From Rhodocyclales bacterium GT-UBC (GTDB taxonomy: Bacteria; Pseudomonadota; Gammaproteobacteria; Burkholderiales; Rhodocyclaceae): a stretch of 64,000 nucleotides of DNA. The notes below the pieces were generated by a model. It was not told the DNA's origin, searched no databases, and worked only from the letters and a program-made list of their open reading frames with translations. Where the stretch lies: NCBI GenBank assembly GCA_003583745.1, contig QXPY01000002.1:390436-454435 (forward strand), read 5' to 3'. Of this stretch, positions 28,659 through 37,609 are shown piece after piece. A program made the translations under genes and the position numbers. Every line of letters begins with the position of its first letter. The first letter of the stretch is position 1.

Positions 28659-29282
28659 ATGTCCGCCCCCGACGACCATCTCGCCCCCAGCAACCCACCC
28701 GGCATCGGCATTGCCCGTTCCGGTCAATTCGATCCGGTGGCTTTCGAGACGGCGGTCGGCGATCTGCTCAAGGCCTGCGGCATTGCCGACGATTCGCCGC
28801 ACATGGGACGCACCGCCCAACGCGTGCGCGAGCTGTGGCAGAAACGTCTGCTCGGCGGCTACGATCTCGACCCCTCGACCGTGCTCGGCGAAGGCTTTGC
28901 CGATGAACGCTCCGATCTGGTGGTGATCCGCGGCATCGCCGTGCATGGCGTCTGCCCGCACCATCTGGTGCCCTTTCGCGGCGTCGCCCACGTCGGCTAC
29001 CTGCCTGGCGGCCGCCTGCACGGCTTCGGCCGCATCGCCCGCCTAGTCGATGCCATCGGCCATCGTTTCACCTACCAGGAATGGATGAGCCGGGACATCG
29101 CCAACGCCCTGGTCACCTATGGCCAGGCCGCCGGCGCCGCCTGCATCATCGAGGCGGAGCAACTCTGCCTGTTGCTCGGCGAGGATCGCCGGGGCGACGA
29201 ACGCGTCGTCACCCAGGCTTTTGCCGGGGCTTTCGAGACCTCGGCCCAACTGCGCAACGAATTCCTGCGCGCCGTCGGCTAA
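28659..29282 (+). CDS. Divergent GTP cyclohydrolase I (FolE-like) lacking a catalytic histidine
   Basis: The 207-residue protein aligns with FolE. The zinc ligands are kept: Cys and His in GVCPHHLVPF and Cys in IEAEQLCLLLG. The His-His pair is present, but the E. coli His179 position (VHYC) is Gln here, the Glu of CEHH is Pro, and the Arg of ARGIRD is Gly. Normal FolE opens the GTP imidazole ring, removes formate and recyclises to dihydroneopterin triphosphate. Loss of His179 in E. coli is known to stop after ring opening, so this enzyme may do a partial reaction or act on another purine. ATG 28659 has GGAG upstream. It lies 55 bp after the AraC gene. Confidence 0.75.
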   Translation: MSAPDDHLAPSNPPGIGIARSGQFDPVAFETAVGDLLKACGIADDSPHMGRTAQRVRELWQKRLLGGYDLDPSTVLGEGFADERSDLVVIRGIAVHGVCPHHLVPFRGVAHVGYLPGGRLHGFGRIARLVDAIGHRFTYQEWMSRDIANALVTYGQAAGAACIIEAEQLCLLLGEDRRGDERVVTQAFAGAFETSAQLRNEFLRAVG

Positions 29283-29298
29283 GCCACGGCGTCAGACC

Positions 29299-30066
29299 TC
29301 AACCCAGGTGGTTGAGGAAGGCCCGGGTCCGCGCCTGGATCGGGTTGGCGAAAAACTCGTGCGGCGCGCCGCTCTCGACCACCTCGCCGCCATCCATGAA
29401 CACCACCCGGCTCGACACATCGCGCGCAAAGCTCATTTCATGGGTGACCACCAGCATGGTCATATGCTCCTCGGCCAGTTGGCGGATGGCACGCAAGACT
29501 TCGCCGGTGAGTTCCGGGTCGAGCGCCGAGGTCGGCTCGTCGAACAGCATGATGTCCGGCTCCATGGCCAGTGCCCGGGCGATCGCCACACGCTGCTTCT
29601 GGCCGCCGGAAAGCCTTGAGGGATGGCTGTCCGCCTTGTTGAGCAGACCAACCTTGCGCAGCAGTTCCTCGGCCACCGGCACCACCGTCTCGCGGGCCAG
29701 GCCCTTGACGGTGATCGGCGCCTCGATGATGTTCTGCAGCACGGTCAGGTGCGGAAACAGGTTGAACTGCTGGAAGACCATGCCCATCTTGCGACAGATG
29801 CGGCGCCGCTCGGTCTCTTCGACATAGCGACAGATGCCGTCGGCAGCGGTCGACACCAGGGTCTCGCCTTCAATGACGATCTCGCCGCGATCGATCGTTT
29901 CGAGATGGTTCAGGCAACGCAGGAAGGTGCTCTTGCCCGAGCCGGAGGGGCCGATCACGGCAATCACCTCGCCCTTGCCCATCTCCAGCGAAACGCCGCG
30001 CAAGACCTCGACACCGCCAAAATGCTTGTGGATGTCGCGGGCAGAAATCATCGGTTCAGTCGTCAT
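29299..30066 (-). CDS. Polar amino-acid ABC importer ATPase (GlnQ family)
   Basis: The 255-residue ATPase has Walker A GPSGSGKSTFLRC, signature RLSGGQKQRVAIARAL, Walker B IMLFDEPTSALDPEL and switch VVTHEMSFARDV, all typical of GlnQ/HisP proteins. An insertion around residues 75-90 (ICRYVEETERRRI) is longer than in E. coli GlnQ. Its start overlaps the permease gene by 11 bp. It energises uptake of the ligand bound by the lipoprotein encoded upstream. Confidence 0.92.
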   Translation of the reverse strand: MTTEPMISARDIHKHFGGVEVLRGVSLEMGKGEVIAVIGPSGSGKSTFLRCLNHLETIDRGEIVIEGETLVSTAADGICRYVEETERRRICRKMGMVFQQFNLFPHLTVLQNIIEAPITVKGLARETVVPVAEELLRKVGLLNKADSHPSRLSGGQKQRVAIARALAMEPDIMLFDEPTSALDPELTGEVLRAIRQLAEEHMTMLVVTHEMSFARDVSSRVVFMDGGEVVESGAPHEFFANPIQARTRAFLNHLG

Positions 30067-30709
30067 AGACGGAATATTTCTTTTCCAGACGCATGAAGCC
30101 CCAGGTCAGGACCAGCGTCATCAACAGGTAGAAGGCAGCGGCGACCACGAAAGGCATCGTGGTGAAATCGCGCTGCACCATGCCGCGCGCCGCACGCAGC
30201 AGATCGTTCATGGCCAGCACGTAGATCAGCGAGGTGTCCTTGACCAGCGTGATGGTCTCGTTGCTGATCGGCGGCAGGATGCGCTTGATCACCTGCGGCA
30301 GCACGATGCGGCGCATCGTCTGGCCATAGGAAAGGCCGAGCACCTGGGACGCCTCGTACTGGCCACGGCCGATCGACTGGATGCCGGAACGGAAGATCTC
30401 GGCGAAATAGGCGGCGTAGTTGAGCACGAAGGCAAGGATGGCGGCCGGGAAATCCGGCAGGCGCACCCCGATCACCGGCACGAAGGGCAGTGCGAAGTAG
30501 ATGAACAGCATCTGCAGCATCAGCGGCGTACCGCGCATCAGCCAGACGTAACCGCTGACCAGCCGCGAGGCGGTGCGGAAGTGCGAGACGCGGACCAGTG
30601 CCAGGCCGAGGCCGAGCGGCACGGCAAGCACCAGGGTGCAGATGAAGACCTGCAGGGTGACCACCGTGCCGTCGAGCAAGGGGCCAAGAATAGTGAGGAA
30701 ATAGTCCAT
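30056..30709 (-). CDS. Polar amino-acid ABC importer permease (HisM/GlnP family)
   Basis: This 217-residue inner-membrane permease has about five hydrophobic segments, an N-terminal LLDGTVVTLQVF and the EAA docking loop GQYEASQVLGLSYGQTMRRIVL. Only one permease gene is present, so the channel is probably a homodimer. I chose the ATG at 30709 (MDYFLTILG) because upstream residues are not conserved; a longer start at 30739 is possible. A strong terminator-like hairpin separates it from the binding-protein gene upstream. Confidence 0.9.
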   Translation of the reverse strand: MDYFLTILGPLLDGTVVTLQVFICTLVLAVPLGLGLALVRVSHFRTASRLVSGYVWLMRGTPLMLQMLFIYFALPFVPVIGVRLPDFPAAILAFVLNYAAYFAEIFRSGIQSIGRGQYEASQVLGLSYGQTMRRIVLPQVIKRILPPISNETITLVKDTSLIYVLAMNDLLRAARGMVQRDFTTMPFVVAAAFYLLMTLVLTWGFMRLEKKYSVYDD

Positions 30710-30745
30710 GCAGGTTGCCGATAGATTTATCCGGGCCAATCAACG

Positions 30746-30780
30746 AAAAACGCCGCCGACAACCGGGTTGCCGACGGCGT
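30746..30780 (-). terminator. Intrinsic terminator/attenuator between the binding-protein and permease genes
   Basis: On the minus strand a roughly 13-bp GC-rich stem, with only G-U wobbles as imperfections, is followed by TTTTT. It should let the binding-protein message outnumber the permease and ATPase messages. Confidence 0.8.
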
Positions 30781-30795
30781 TCGACTACGATCGCC

Positions 30796-31599
30796 TTACT
30801 TGATGATGTCCTTGCCGAACCACTGGCTGGAAATCTTGGCGGCGGCGCCGTCCTTCTTCATTTCGTCCATCGCCTTCTGCAGCTTGCCGAGCAGTTCGGC
30901 ATCGTCCTTGCGCACGCCGACACCGTATTCCTCGGTACCGAAGTTGTCGTCGAGCACGACATACTCGCCCGGCTTCTTGGCGATGTAGTAACGACCAACC
31001 ACTTCGTCGACCACCAGCGCATCGAGACGCCCGGCCGAAAGATCCATCAGCGCCGTGACGTTGTCGCCGAACTTCTTCAGTTCCTTGATCGACTTGGCTG
31101 CCGCCGCATCCTTCTCGATCGCCTCGACCGCGCTGCTGCCTTCCTGCACGCCGACCACCTTGCCGGCCAGGTCTGCCTTGTTCTTGACCTTGGACTGGGC
31201 GGTGACCACGACGATCTGGCGGTTTTCCAGATAGGGCGTGGTGAAGGCGATGTTCTGCTTGCGCTGCTCGGTGATGGTCAGGCCGTTCCACAGCACATCG
31301 ACGCGCTTGCCGTTCAGCTCGGCTTCCTTGGCGTTCCAGTCGATCGGCTTGAATTCGACCTCGGCGCCGAGGCGCTTGGCGGCTTCGCGGGCGAGGTCGA
31401 TATCGAAACCGACCAGGGTATTCTTCTCGTCGCGGAAGCCCATCGGCGGGAAATTGTCGTCCAGACCGACCACGATCTTCGTAGCCGGTGCCGGCGCGGC
31501 GGCAGCTGCGGCCGGTGCCGCCTCTTCCTTCTTGCCGCAGGCCACCAGCAGGGTGGCGGTGACCAGGGCCAGCATCAGCCGTGAAAGTTGCTTGTTCAT
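30796..31599 (-). CDS. Polar amino-acid ABC importer binding lipoprotein
   Basis: The 267-residue protein has a lipoprotein signal with lipobox LLVAC at residues 17-21, then an Ala/Pro-rich linker and a type II solute-binding fold (VVGLDDNFPPMGFRDE, LVGFDIDLAREAAKRLG, FTTPYLENRQIVVV). The arginine/aspartate elements of polar amino-acid binders are present. As a lipoprotein it is anchored to a membrane rather than free in the periplasm. It is the first gene of a three-gene importer operon, with a terminator-like hairpin just after it. Confidence 0.9.
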   Translation of the reverse strand: MNKQLSRLMLALVTATLLVACGKKEEAAPAAAAAAPAPATKIVVGLDDNFPPMGFRDEKNTLVGFDIDLAREAAKRLGAEVEFKPIDWNAKEAELNGKRVDVLWNGLTITEQRKQNIAFTTPYLENRQIVVVTAQSKVKNKADLAGKVVGVQEGSSAVEAIEKDAAAAKSIKELKKFGDNVTALMDLSAGRLDALVVDEVVGRYYIAKKPGEYVVLDDNFGTEEYGVGVRKDDAELLGKLQKAMDEMKKDGAAAKISSQWFGKDIIK

Positions 31600-31724
31600 G
31601 CGCGATCTCCCGAAATGGTTATTGTCCTGTCCGGATTCGCGATTGCGTTTCCGGCAAACCCGCGATTCTCACCTTATCGCCAGGGCTTTTCAACCTCGTC
31701 CGGCACAACCGGCCGTCAGCCCCC

Positions 31725-33464
31725 TCAGTGGGCCGAACGGCGCAGGGCACGCTTGCGTTCATACATGTCGTGATCAGCCTGCTTGATCAGATCGGCCGCC
31801 GTATCGCCATCGCCCGGATAAAAAGCCAGGCCCACCGCGCCGCCAAAGCATCCGTCTTCCGACAACTTTGCCGAATCGACCGCCTGCAAGGGCTGCCGCA
31901 ATGCTGTCTCGACATGCAGGCGGATTTGTTCGGCTACCTCGCGGGAGGGCACATCGTCGATCAGCAGCACGAACTCGTCACCGGCATAGCGCCCGACCCG
32001 GTCGTCGCTGCGCGTTACTTCGCGCAAACGCCGGCCGAATTCGATCAACACCCGATCGCCGGCATCATGCCCAAAAACGTCGTTGATCTGCTTGAAGTTG
32101 TTGAGATCGACAAAGAGCACCGCAAATGACCCCTTGTCGCCCGCCCGGCGCGTGCGCAACTGCCGGTCGGCGATGTTGCGCAACATCTGCTCCCGATTGT
32201 CGAGTCCGGTCAACAGGTCGGTCCGCAAACGATGCTGCATGTGCCGGAAGGTATTGGCCAGCACGCCGATCTCGTCCTTGCGATGCACTTCCAGCGGCAC
32301 ATTCAACTGACCCTCGCCGACCTGATGCGCCGCCTGGATCAGGCGGCGGATATCGCGCCCGACCCAACTCAGGATGCCCAGCCCCAGGCCGACGGCAAGG
32401 ACGGCACCCAAAACGCCGATCAGCACGGTACGCTTGACGTTCTCGGTGACACCCTGCATGAAATCGCTACGCGGCACGGCAACGGCAATGATCCAGTCCA
32501 GACCGGCCTCATCGAGCACACGGTCGAATGCCAGTTCGACTGCCTCGTCGTCCGGCCCGGTAAAGCGCTGGACAATGGCCGACTCGATACGCCGGCCATC
32601 CCTCAGGGTTGCAGCAACCTGGGCATAGGCCGCACGCTGCAGGGCGTTGTCGCTCTCCGCCGCGTTGATTCGCGCATTGCTGCCATCAGCCAGGGCCACG
32701 GTATTAGGACTGCGCGAGGAGGCGATCAGCTTGCCGTCCGGCTCGATAATGAATGCCACCGCGTTGGGGCTGATCGACAACTTGCGGACGAAGGCATTGA
32801 GCTTCTGCAAGGACAGATCGGTCGCCACCACCCCCTGGAAACGCCCATTGGCATCCAGCACGCGCCGTGCCCGGGTGGCGACCAGTTCGGCATTGCGGAA
32901 ATCGATGTAGATCGAGGTCCAGGTATGCGCAGCGCTGGTTTCTCCAGCCTTGTACCAGGGGCGCGAGCGCGGTTCGAAGACCTTCTCCTCGATGGTCGGC
33001 GCCTGCAGTTCCCCGTTGATCCCGCTAAAACGATGCAAATGGCGCGGCTGATCCGCTTCGAGTTTGAAACGCAATTCGGCATCGACCTGGTTGTAGCGCC
33101 ACAAACCGAAGGCCTGGCCGCGCTCGTTACCGTAGTAGACGTAATTGTTAGGATCAAGATGCAGGGAAGTGGCAATCCAGAAGCGAGTCCGCAAGGCGGA
33201 CAAATCCTGCTCGATCGAATCCGGCGCCGCCATGCCGTTCGGAAAAGCAGCCTCGAGCACGGCCGCCGAACCGACGACATGACGATCCACCGCCTGCCCG
33301 ATGCGCGCCACCGTCTCGCGCAAGAGATGATTGGCGATGGTATCGACGGCCTGGCTGCCGGTGCGATAGGAAAGCAAACCGATCAACAAGGCAACGCCAA
33401 AGACCAGCGCGATGTAAGGCAAGGTCAACCACTGGCGCAACGAAAAGAAGGCAAAGAGTCTCAT
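31725..33464 (-). CDS. Diguanylate cyclase with periplasmic dCache sensor and HAMP
   Basis: The 579-residue protein has a transmembrane helix near 14-34, a dCache periplasmic domain (about 40-320, with VFEPRSRPWYKAG and TSIYIDF), a second helix near 335-357, HAMP, and a GGDEF domain (DLLTGLDNREQML onward). The active motif is AGDEF rather than GGDEF, a variant often still active, and the inhibitory RxxD site is present five residues before it (RSDD). It should make c-di-GMP in response to an external ligand. The ATG at 33464 (MRLFAFFSLRQWLTL) puts the first helix at the N-terminus. It is divergent from a second diguanylate cyclase. Confidence 0.9.
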   Translation of the reverse strand: MRLFAFFSLRQWLTLPYIALVFGVALLIGLLSYRTGSQAVDTIANHLLRETVARIGQAVDRHVVGSAAVLEAAFPNGMAAPDSIEQDLSALRTRFWIATSLHLDPNNYVYYGNERGQAFGLWRYNQVDAELRFKLEADQPRHLHRFSGINGELQAPTIEEKVFEPRSRPWYKAGETSAAHTWTSIYIDFRNAELVATRARRVLDANGRFQGVVATDLSLQKLNAFVRKLSISPNAVAFIIEPDGKLIASSRSPNTVALADGSNARINAAESDNALQRAAYAQVAATLRDGRRIESAIVQRFTGPDDEAVELAFDRVLDEAGLDWIIAVAVPRSDFMQGVTENVKRTVLIGVLGAVLAVGLGLGILSWVGRDIRRLIQAAHQVGEGQLNVPLEVHRKDEIGVLANTFRHMQHRLRTDLLTGLDNREQMLRNIADRQLRTRRAGDKGSFAVLFVDLNNFKQINDVFGHDAGDRVLIEFGRRLREVTRSDDRVGRYAGDEFVLLIDDVPSREVAEQIRLHVETALRQPLQAVDSAKLSEDGCFGGAVGLAFYPGDGDTAADLIKQADHDMYERKRALRRSAH

Positions 33465-33649
33465 GGATCGTGCCACAACAAGAATACGAGGCGGAATGCT
33501 AGCACGGTAGCATGGCCGACCCGGCAAGCGTCACGAACAAGAAAGTTCGCCGCAGTTTCGCCGATGTTGATAGCCGGAATCCCGGCCTGCTGCCGCATCC
33601 GCTCGACCACCTCGGCAAGCAAACGGCATGAGGCTCGCCAGCCGGCTGC

Positions 33650-33655
33650 TATACT
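33650..33655 (+). promoter_or_regulatory. Extended -10 element of the second diguanylate cyclase gene
   Basis: TGC followed by TATACT forms an extended -10 motif 35 bp upstream of the GTG start. No good -35 is seen, which extended -10 promoters do not require. Confidence 0.4.
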
Positions 33656-33690
33656 GATCGCATATCCCTCATCGCTCCTCTCGATCCGCC

Positions 33691-34866
33691 GTGAGCCTTT
33701 CCTCGCACCTGCACCCGATTTCCCTGAGTTTTCGCGATCCGGCGCTGGAAGCCCGCTATCTCGCCAATTCACTACCCGCCCTGCGTCGCCACAGTCGGCT
33801 CGCCATCCTGGTCGGCCTGGTGCTCTACGAGTTGTCCAGCCTGCTCGACAGCTGGTACGCCCCCGACGCCCTGCTCGGCACGGTCACTTTACTGCGCTGG
33901 ATGGCGATGGGCCCAGCCATCCTGACGCTGCTCTACACATTCACGCCCGCTTTCGAACGCTGCAACTCCATACCGCTGGCGCTGGTCGGCGCATACGCGG
34001 CTGCCGGCATCTTCGCCTTGCTCTGGCTCGGCCCGGAAACCCTCGCCATCTATTACAACGCCGCACTGGTGCTGGTCATCCTGTTCACTTACACCTTCGT
34101 TGGCGCCCGCTTCATTCACGCACTGGGTATCAACCTGCTGCTGATCATCCTGTACAACCTGATATTCCTCGGCTTGCACGGCTATCCTCCACGGCTGATG
34201 CTGACCCACGATTTTTTCATCCTGTGCGCCAACGTCATCGGCGGCTTCGACTGCTACCTGAGCGAAGCGCAGCGCCGCATGCTGTTCTTCCGCGAACAGG
34301 AACTGGATCAGGAACGTCGGCATCACCTCGAACGTTCATTGCATGACCGCCTGACCGGCCTGCCCAATCGTGAACTGTTGCACGACCGGCTCGAACAGGC
34401 GCTGAATCGTGCAGAACGATACGCGCAAGCAGGCGTCGGCATATTCATCGACCTCGACAATTTCAAACCGATCAATGACAGCCGCGGCCACGAAGCTGGC
34501 GACCGCGTCCTGCAGACCGTGGCCCGCCGCCTGCGGGCAGTCGTGCGCGACAGTGACACGGTCGCCAGACTCGGCGGCGACGAGTTTTTCGTCGTCGCCA
34601 ACCAGGTCACCGATCAAGCCGCCATCGATGCCCTGACTCAGGCACTCATCGACGCCCTGGCCCAACCGGTCGACCTCTCCGACGCAGGACAGATCCCCGT
34701 CGTTCAGGCCAGCCTGGGCTATTGCGCCTTCCCCTTTCCGGGGGCAACTCCCGGCGACATCATCCGCCGCGCCGACCAAGCGATGTACGCCGTCAAGCGC
34801 GCCGGAGGCGGCGGGGCGGCAGCCGGCTTGCCGGCCAACGAAATACCCAGTCTTTCAGCCGCCTGA
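33691..34866 (+). CDS. Membrane-bound diguanylate cyclase
   Basis: The 391-residue protein has an N-terminal membrane domain of about six helices (residues 35-190) without a recognisable ligand domain, a short coiled segment and a GGDEF domain starting DRLTGLPNRELLHDRL. The catalytic motif is a perfect GGDEF, with the inhibitory site RDSD five residues upstream. It should synthesise c-di-GMP. The start is the GTG at 33691; no closer ATG precedes the first helix. The Gly/Ala-rich C-terminal tail overlaps the convergent YihY gene by 12 bp. Confidence 0.9.
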   Translation: MSLSSHLHPISLSFRDPALEARYLANSLPALRRHSRLAILVGLVLYELSSLLDSWYAPDALLGTVTLLRWMAMGPAILTLLYTFTPAFERCNSIPLALVGAYAAAGIFALLWLGPETLAIYYNAALVLVILFTYTFVGARFIHALGINLLLIILYNLIFLGLHGYPPRLMLTHDFFILCANVIGGFDCYLSEAQRRMLFFREQELDQERRHHLERSLHDRLTGLPNRELLHDRLEQALNRAERYAQAGVGIFIDLDNFKPINDSRGHEAGDRVLQTVARRLRAVVRDSDTVARLGGDEFFVVANQVTDQAAIDALTQALIDALAQPVDLSDAGQIPVVQASLGYCAFPFPGATPGDIIRRADQAMYAVKRAGGGGAAAGLPANEIPSLSAA

Positions 34867-35739
34867 ATCGCCTCCTTCCGCCGCCAGGCGCTCGTACTCG
34901 GCAATCACCTGCGCCCCGAGCAGCCATACCGTCGCGGCGATTTCCATGCAAAAGAGCACCACCACGGCCGTGGTCAGCGAACCGTAGACAACGCTGACTT
35001 TGGACAGTCGGGTAAAGTACCAGACCATCAGGTGACGCAGCACTTCCCAAAGTACGGCAGCGGAAAAGCCGCCAATCAAGGCATGGAAAAAGCGCAACCG
35101 GCCGACCGGTATCACCAGATAGAGCAGGGTCAGGACAATCACTTCCATCCCCAGGCCGAGCAAGTAGAGCAACACCCCGGAAACGCCGCTCAAGGTCCAT
35201 TCCAGGCCGAACAGCCTGACCCGCTCCAGGGCCAGCGCCTGCAAGCTGGCCGAGGCGAAGGTTACCGCCAGCAACGCCAGGCTGAGCAACAGGACAAAGC
35301 AATAGGGCAAGACGACGGACACCACCGCATGGCGCTTTTTCACGCAACCGCGGTGGGGAAAGATGATAGCGATGGCTTTTTCCAGCGCCGAGAAAGCCAG
35401 CGAGCTGAAAAACAGCATCGTGCCGAGCAGCACCACCCCCAGACCGATACCGCTCTGCAAAAAACCCGAGACGTCGGCCAGCAAGGCCGTCGACTGACTG
35501 GGAACCAACCATTCGAGGTAGCGGCGCAGTGTAGCCAGCAACTCAGCCTGATCGACCAGCAGAGAAAGCGCCAGAACCGAGAGAATCAGCAACGGCACCA
35601 GCGACAGCAAGGCGTAGTAAGCGATGGCGCCAGCCAGAAGGAGCCCCTGGTTGCGACGGAAGCCTTGCACGACACGCCAGGCAAAAGCGGCCGGATGGCC
35701 GAGAACATAGAGGGTGGAAGGGCTGGGTTTGAACTTCAA
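34855..35739 (-). CDS. YihY/BrkB-family inner-membrane protein
   Basis: The 294-residue protein has six hydrophobic segments and the family opening FRRNQGLLLAGAIAYYALLS, with FFSSLAFSALEKAIAIIF and SVVYGSLTTAVVVLFCMEI. The molecular function of this family is unsettled despite old annotation as RNase BN. A cysteine-bearing basic loop (HRGCVKKRH) is visible. Its 3' end overlaps the convergent diguanylate cyclase gene. Confidence 0.88.
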   Translation of the reverse strand: MKFKPSPSTLYVLGHPAAFAWRVVQGFRRNQGLLLAGAIAYYALLSLVPLLILSVLALSLLVDQAELLATLRRYLEWLVPSQSTALLADVSGFLQSGIGLGVVLLGTMLFFSSLAFSALEKAIAIIFPHRGCVKKRHAVVSVVLPYCFVLLLSLALLAVTFASASLQALALERVRLFGLEWTLSGVSGVLLYLLGLGMEVIVLTLLYLVIPVGRLRFFHALIGGFSAAVLWEVLRHLMVWYFTRLSKVSVVYGSLTTAVVVLFCMEIAATVWLLGAQVIAEYERLAAEGGDSGG

Positions 35740-35787
35740 GGCAATCCTTTTTTGGGCGCCTCAGCCGTAGAGCAGGCATTGCTCACG

Positions 35788-35821
35788 AGAAACGGGGCAC
35801 ATCCCGGGAAGGATGCACCCC
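35788..35821 (-). terminator. Probable intrinsic terminator of gpmI
   Basis: On the minus strand an 11-bp stem (two G-U wobbles) with a six-base loop lies about 17 bp after the gpmI stop and is followed by GTTTC, a short weak T tract. Confidence 0.5.
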
Positions 35822-35837
35822 ATTTATGCAAAAGTCA

Positions 35838-37478
35838 TCAATCGGGACGAATTTCGAGCAGGCTTTCGTCCCAGGCAGCGTGTTTCTCGAGTCCAAGCAG
35901 GTTGGCCACCGTCGCCGCGATGTTCGACAGGCCGGCCTTTTCCGTCTGCCGCAAGCCGAGCTTGCCACCGGAAACGGTGTCGTAGAGGATCAGCGGCACC
36001 GGATTCAGCGTATGCGCCGTCTTTGCCTTGAACGAACCGTCCTTGTTCTGGGCCGGTTGTTTGGTCTTCTTGTCCAGTTCGTACATCTCGTCGGCATTGC
36101 CGTGGTCGGCGGTAATCAAGGCGACGCCGCCAGCCGCCTCAACCGCCTTGAGCAGACGGTCCAGCTGCAGGTCGACTGCCTCGATCGCCAGTGTCGCGGC
36201 GCGGAAGTTGCCGGTATGACCGACCATGTCGCCATTGGCGAAATTGCAGCGCAGCGTCTTGTACTGGCCGGACTGCAAGGCAGCGATCATCGCATCGGCA
36301 ATTTCTGCGGCCTTCATCCACGGCCGCTGCTCGAAAGGCACGACATCGCTCGGCACTTCCTGCCAGGTTTCGCCCTCGAACTTGCCGGAACGGTTGCCGT
36401 TCCAGAAATAGGTAACGTGGCCGAACTTCTGGGTTTCGGAGCAGGCAAACTGGGTGATGCCCGACTTGGCAAACCATTCGCCGGTGGTGTTCTTGATCGC
36501 CGGCGGCGCCACCAGGAAACGGCCGGGCAGCTTGAGGTCGCCGTCGTATTGCAGCATGCCGGCGTAGACCACCTTCGGCGTACGCACACGGTCAAACTTG
36601 TTGAAACCGGTTTCCTCGAAGGCACGCGTAATCTCGATGGCGCGATCGCCCCGGAAATTGAACAGGACGACCGAATCGCCATCCTCGATGGTGCCGACCG
36701 GTTTGCCGTTCTCGGCAATGACGAAAGGCGGCAAATCCTGGTCGATGGTGCCCGGATTCTGCTCGCGCAGGCCCTGCACCGCCGCCGTGGCATTGGCGAA
36801 CTGCTGGCCTTCGCCGAGCACATGCGTTTTCCAGCCCTTGTCGACCATCGGCCAGTTGGCGTCGTAGCGATCCATCGTGATGTTCTGCCGGCCACCGCCG
36901 GAGGCGATGCGTGCGTCGAAAGCGGCATCGCTGATTTCGGCCAGGAAAGCCTCGAAGGGCACGACATAGTCGAGGGCGCTGGTTTCCGGCACGTCGCGCC
37001 CGTCGAGCAGGACGTGGATGCGCACCTTGGCGATGCCTTCGGCCTTGGCCTGAACGACCATCGCCTTCAGGTGGTCGATGTGGCTATGCACATTACCGTC
37101 GGAGAAGAGCCCTATGAAATGCAGCACGCCGTTGCGGGCGCCGGCAATCACCTGCTGCCAGGCTTCGCCCTGCCAGATGGCGCCGCTGGCGATGGCCTCG
37201 GCCACCAGCGCCGCGCCCTGGCTATAGACCTGGCCGGCGCCGATGGCGTTGTGGCCGACCTCGGAATTCCCCATGTCGTCGTCCGATGGCATGCCGACGG
37301 CTGTCCCGTGCGCCCGCAGGCGGATGTTCGGAAAATCGGCGAACAAACGGTCGAGGGTCGGCTTGTTGGCGGCGGCGATGGCGCTGCCGACATCCGACTT
37401 GGGCATGCCGTAGCCGTCCATCACGATGATGACGACCGGCCCCTGGACTCCGGCGAACGAGGAAAATTTTTCTAGCAT
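35838..37478 (-). CDS. gpmI: 2,3-bisphosphoglycerate-independent phosphoglycerate mutase
   Basis: The 546-residue enzyme interconverts 3- and 2-phosphoglycerate in glycolysis using two divalent metals. Visible are the metal-binding VVIIVMDGYGMPK, the phospho-serine loop DDDMGNSEVGHNAIGAG, LLDGRDVPETSA, FNFRGDRAIE and the C-terminal metal site ITADHGNADEM. Length is a little above the usual 510-515, with an insertion near 460-480 rich in Lys and Gln. The ATG at 37478 (MLEKFSSF) is chosen over an upstream frame without homology. Confidence 0.95.
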   Translation of the reverse strand: MLEKFSSFAGVQGPVVIIVMDGYGMPKSDVGSAIAAANKPTLDRLFADFPNIRLRAHGTAVGMPSDDDMGNSEVGHNAIGAGQVYSQGAALVAEAIASGAIWQGEAWQQVIAGARNGVLHFIGLFSDGNVHSHIDHLKAMVVQAKAEGIAKVRIHVLLDGRDVPETSALDYVVPFEAFLAEISDAAFDARIASGGGRQNITMDRYDANWPMVDKGWKTHVLGEGQQFANATAAVQGLREQNPGTIDQDLPPFVIAENGKPVGTIEDGDSVVLFNFRGDRAIEITRAFEETGFNKFDRVRTPKVVYAGMLQYDGDLKLPGRFLVAPPAIKNTTGEWFAKSGITQFACSETQKFGHVTYFWNGNRSGKFEGETWQEVPSDVVPFEQRPWMKAAEIADAMIAALQSGQYKTLRCNFANGDMVGHTGNFRAATLAIEAVDLQLDRLLKAVEAAGGVALITADHGNADEMYELDKKTKQPAQNKDGSFKAKTAHTLNPVPLILYDTVSGGKLGLRQTEKAGLSNIAATVANLLGLEKHAAWDESLLEIRPD

Positions 37479-37609
37479 GAGCAAGCTTCCGGCTGGACAA
37501 GATCGGGCCTGAATCGCTACGACAGCCGCATTTCCGGCTGCCGATAATTCAGTCAATCCAGTATTTTACCCGCGAAGCCCCGCCCACGGCAGGTCTGACC
37601 GGGGCAGAC

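Noticed and set aside
33465..33690. Coding-like residues on the minus strand between the two diguanylate cyclases, possible gene remnant
   Set aside because: The stretch is about 50 residues with no clear family and lacks a start and ribosome site; the space is explained as a divergent control region.
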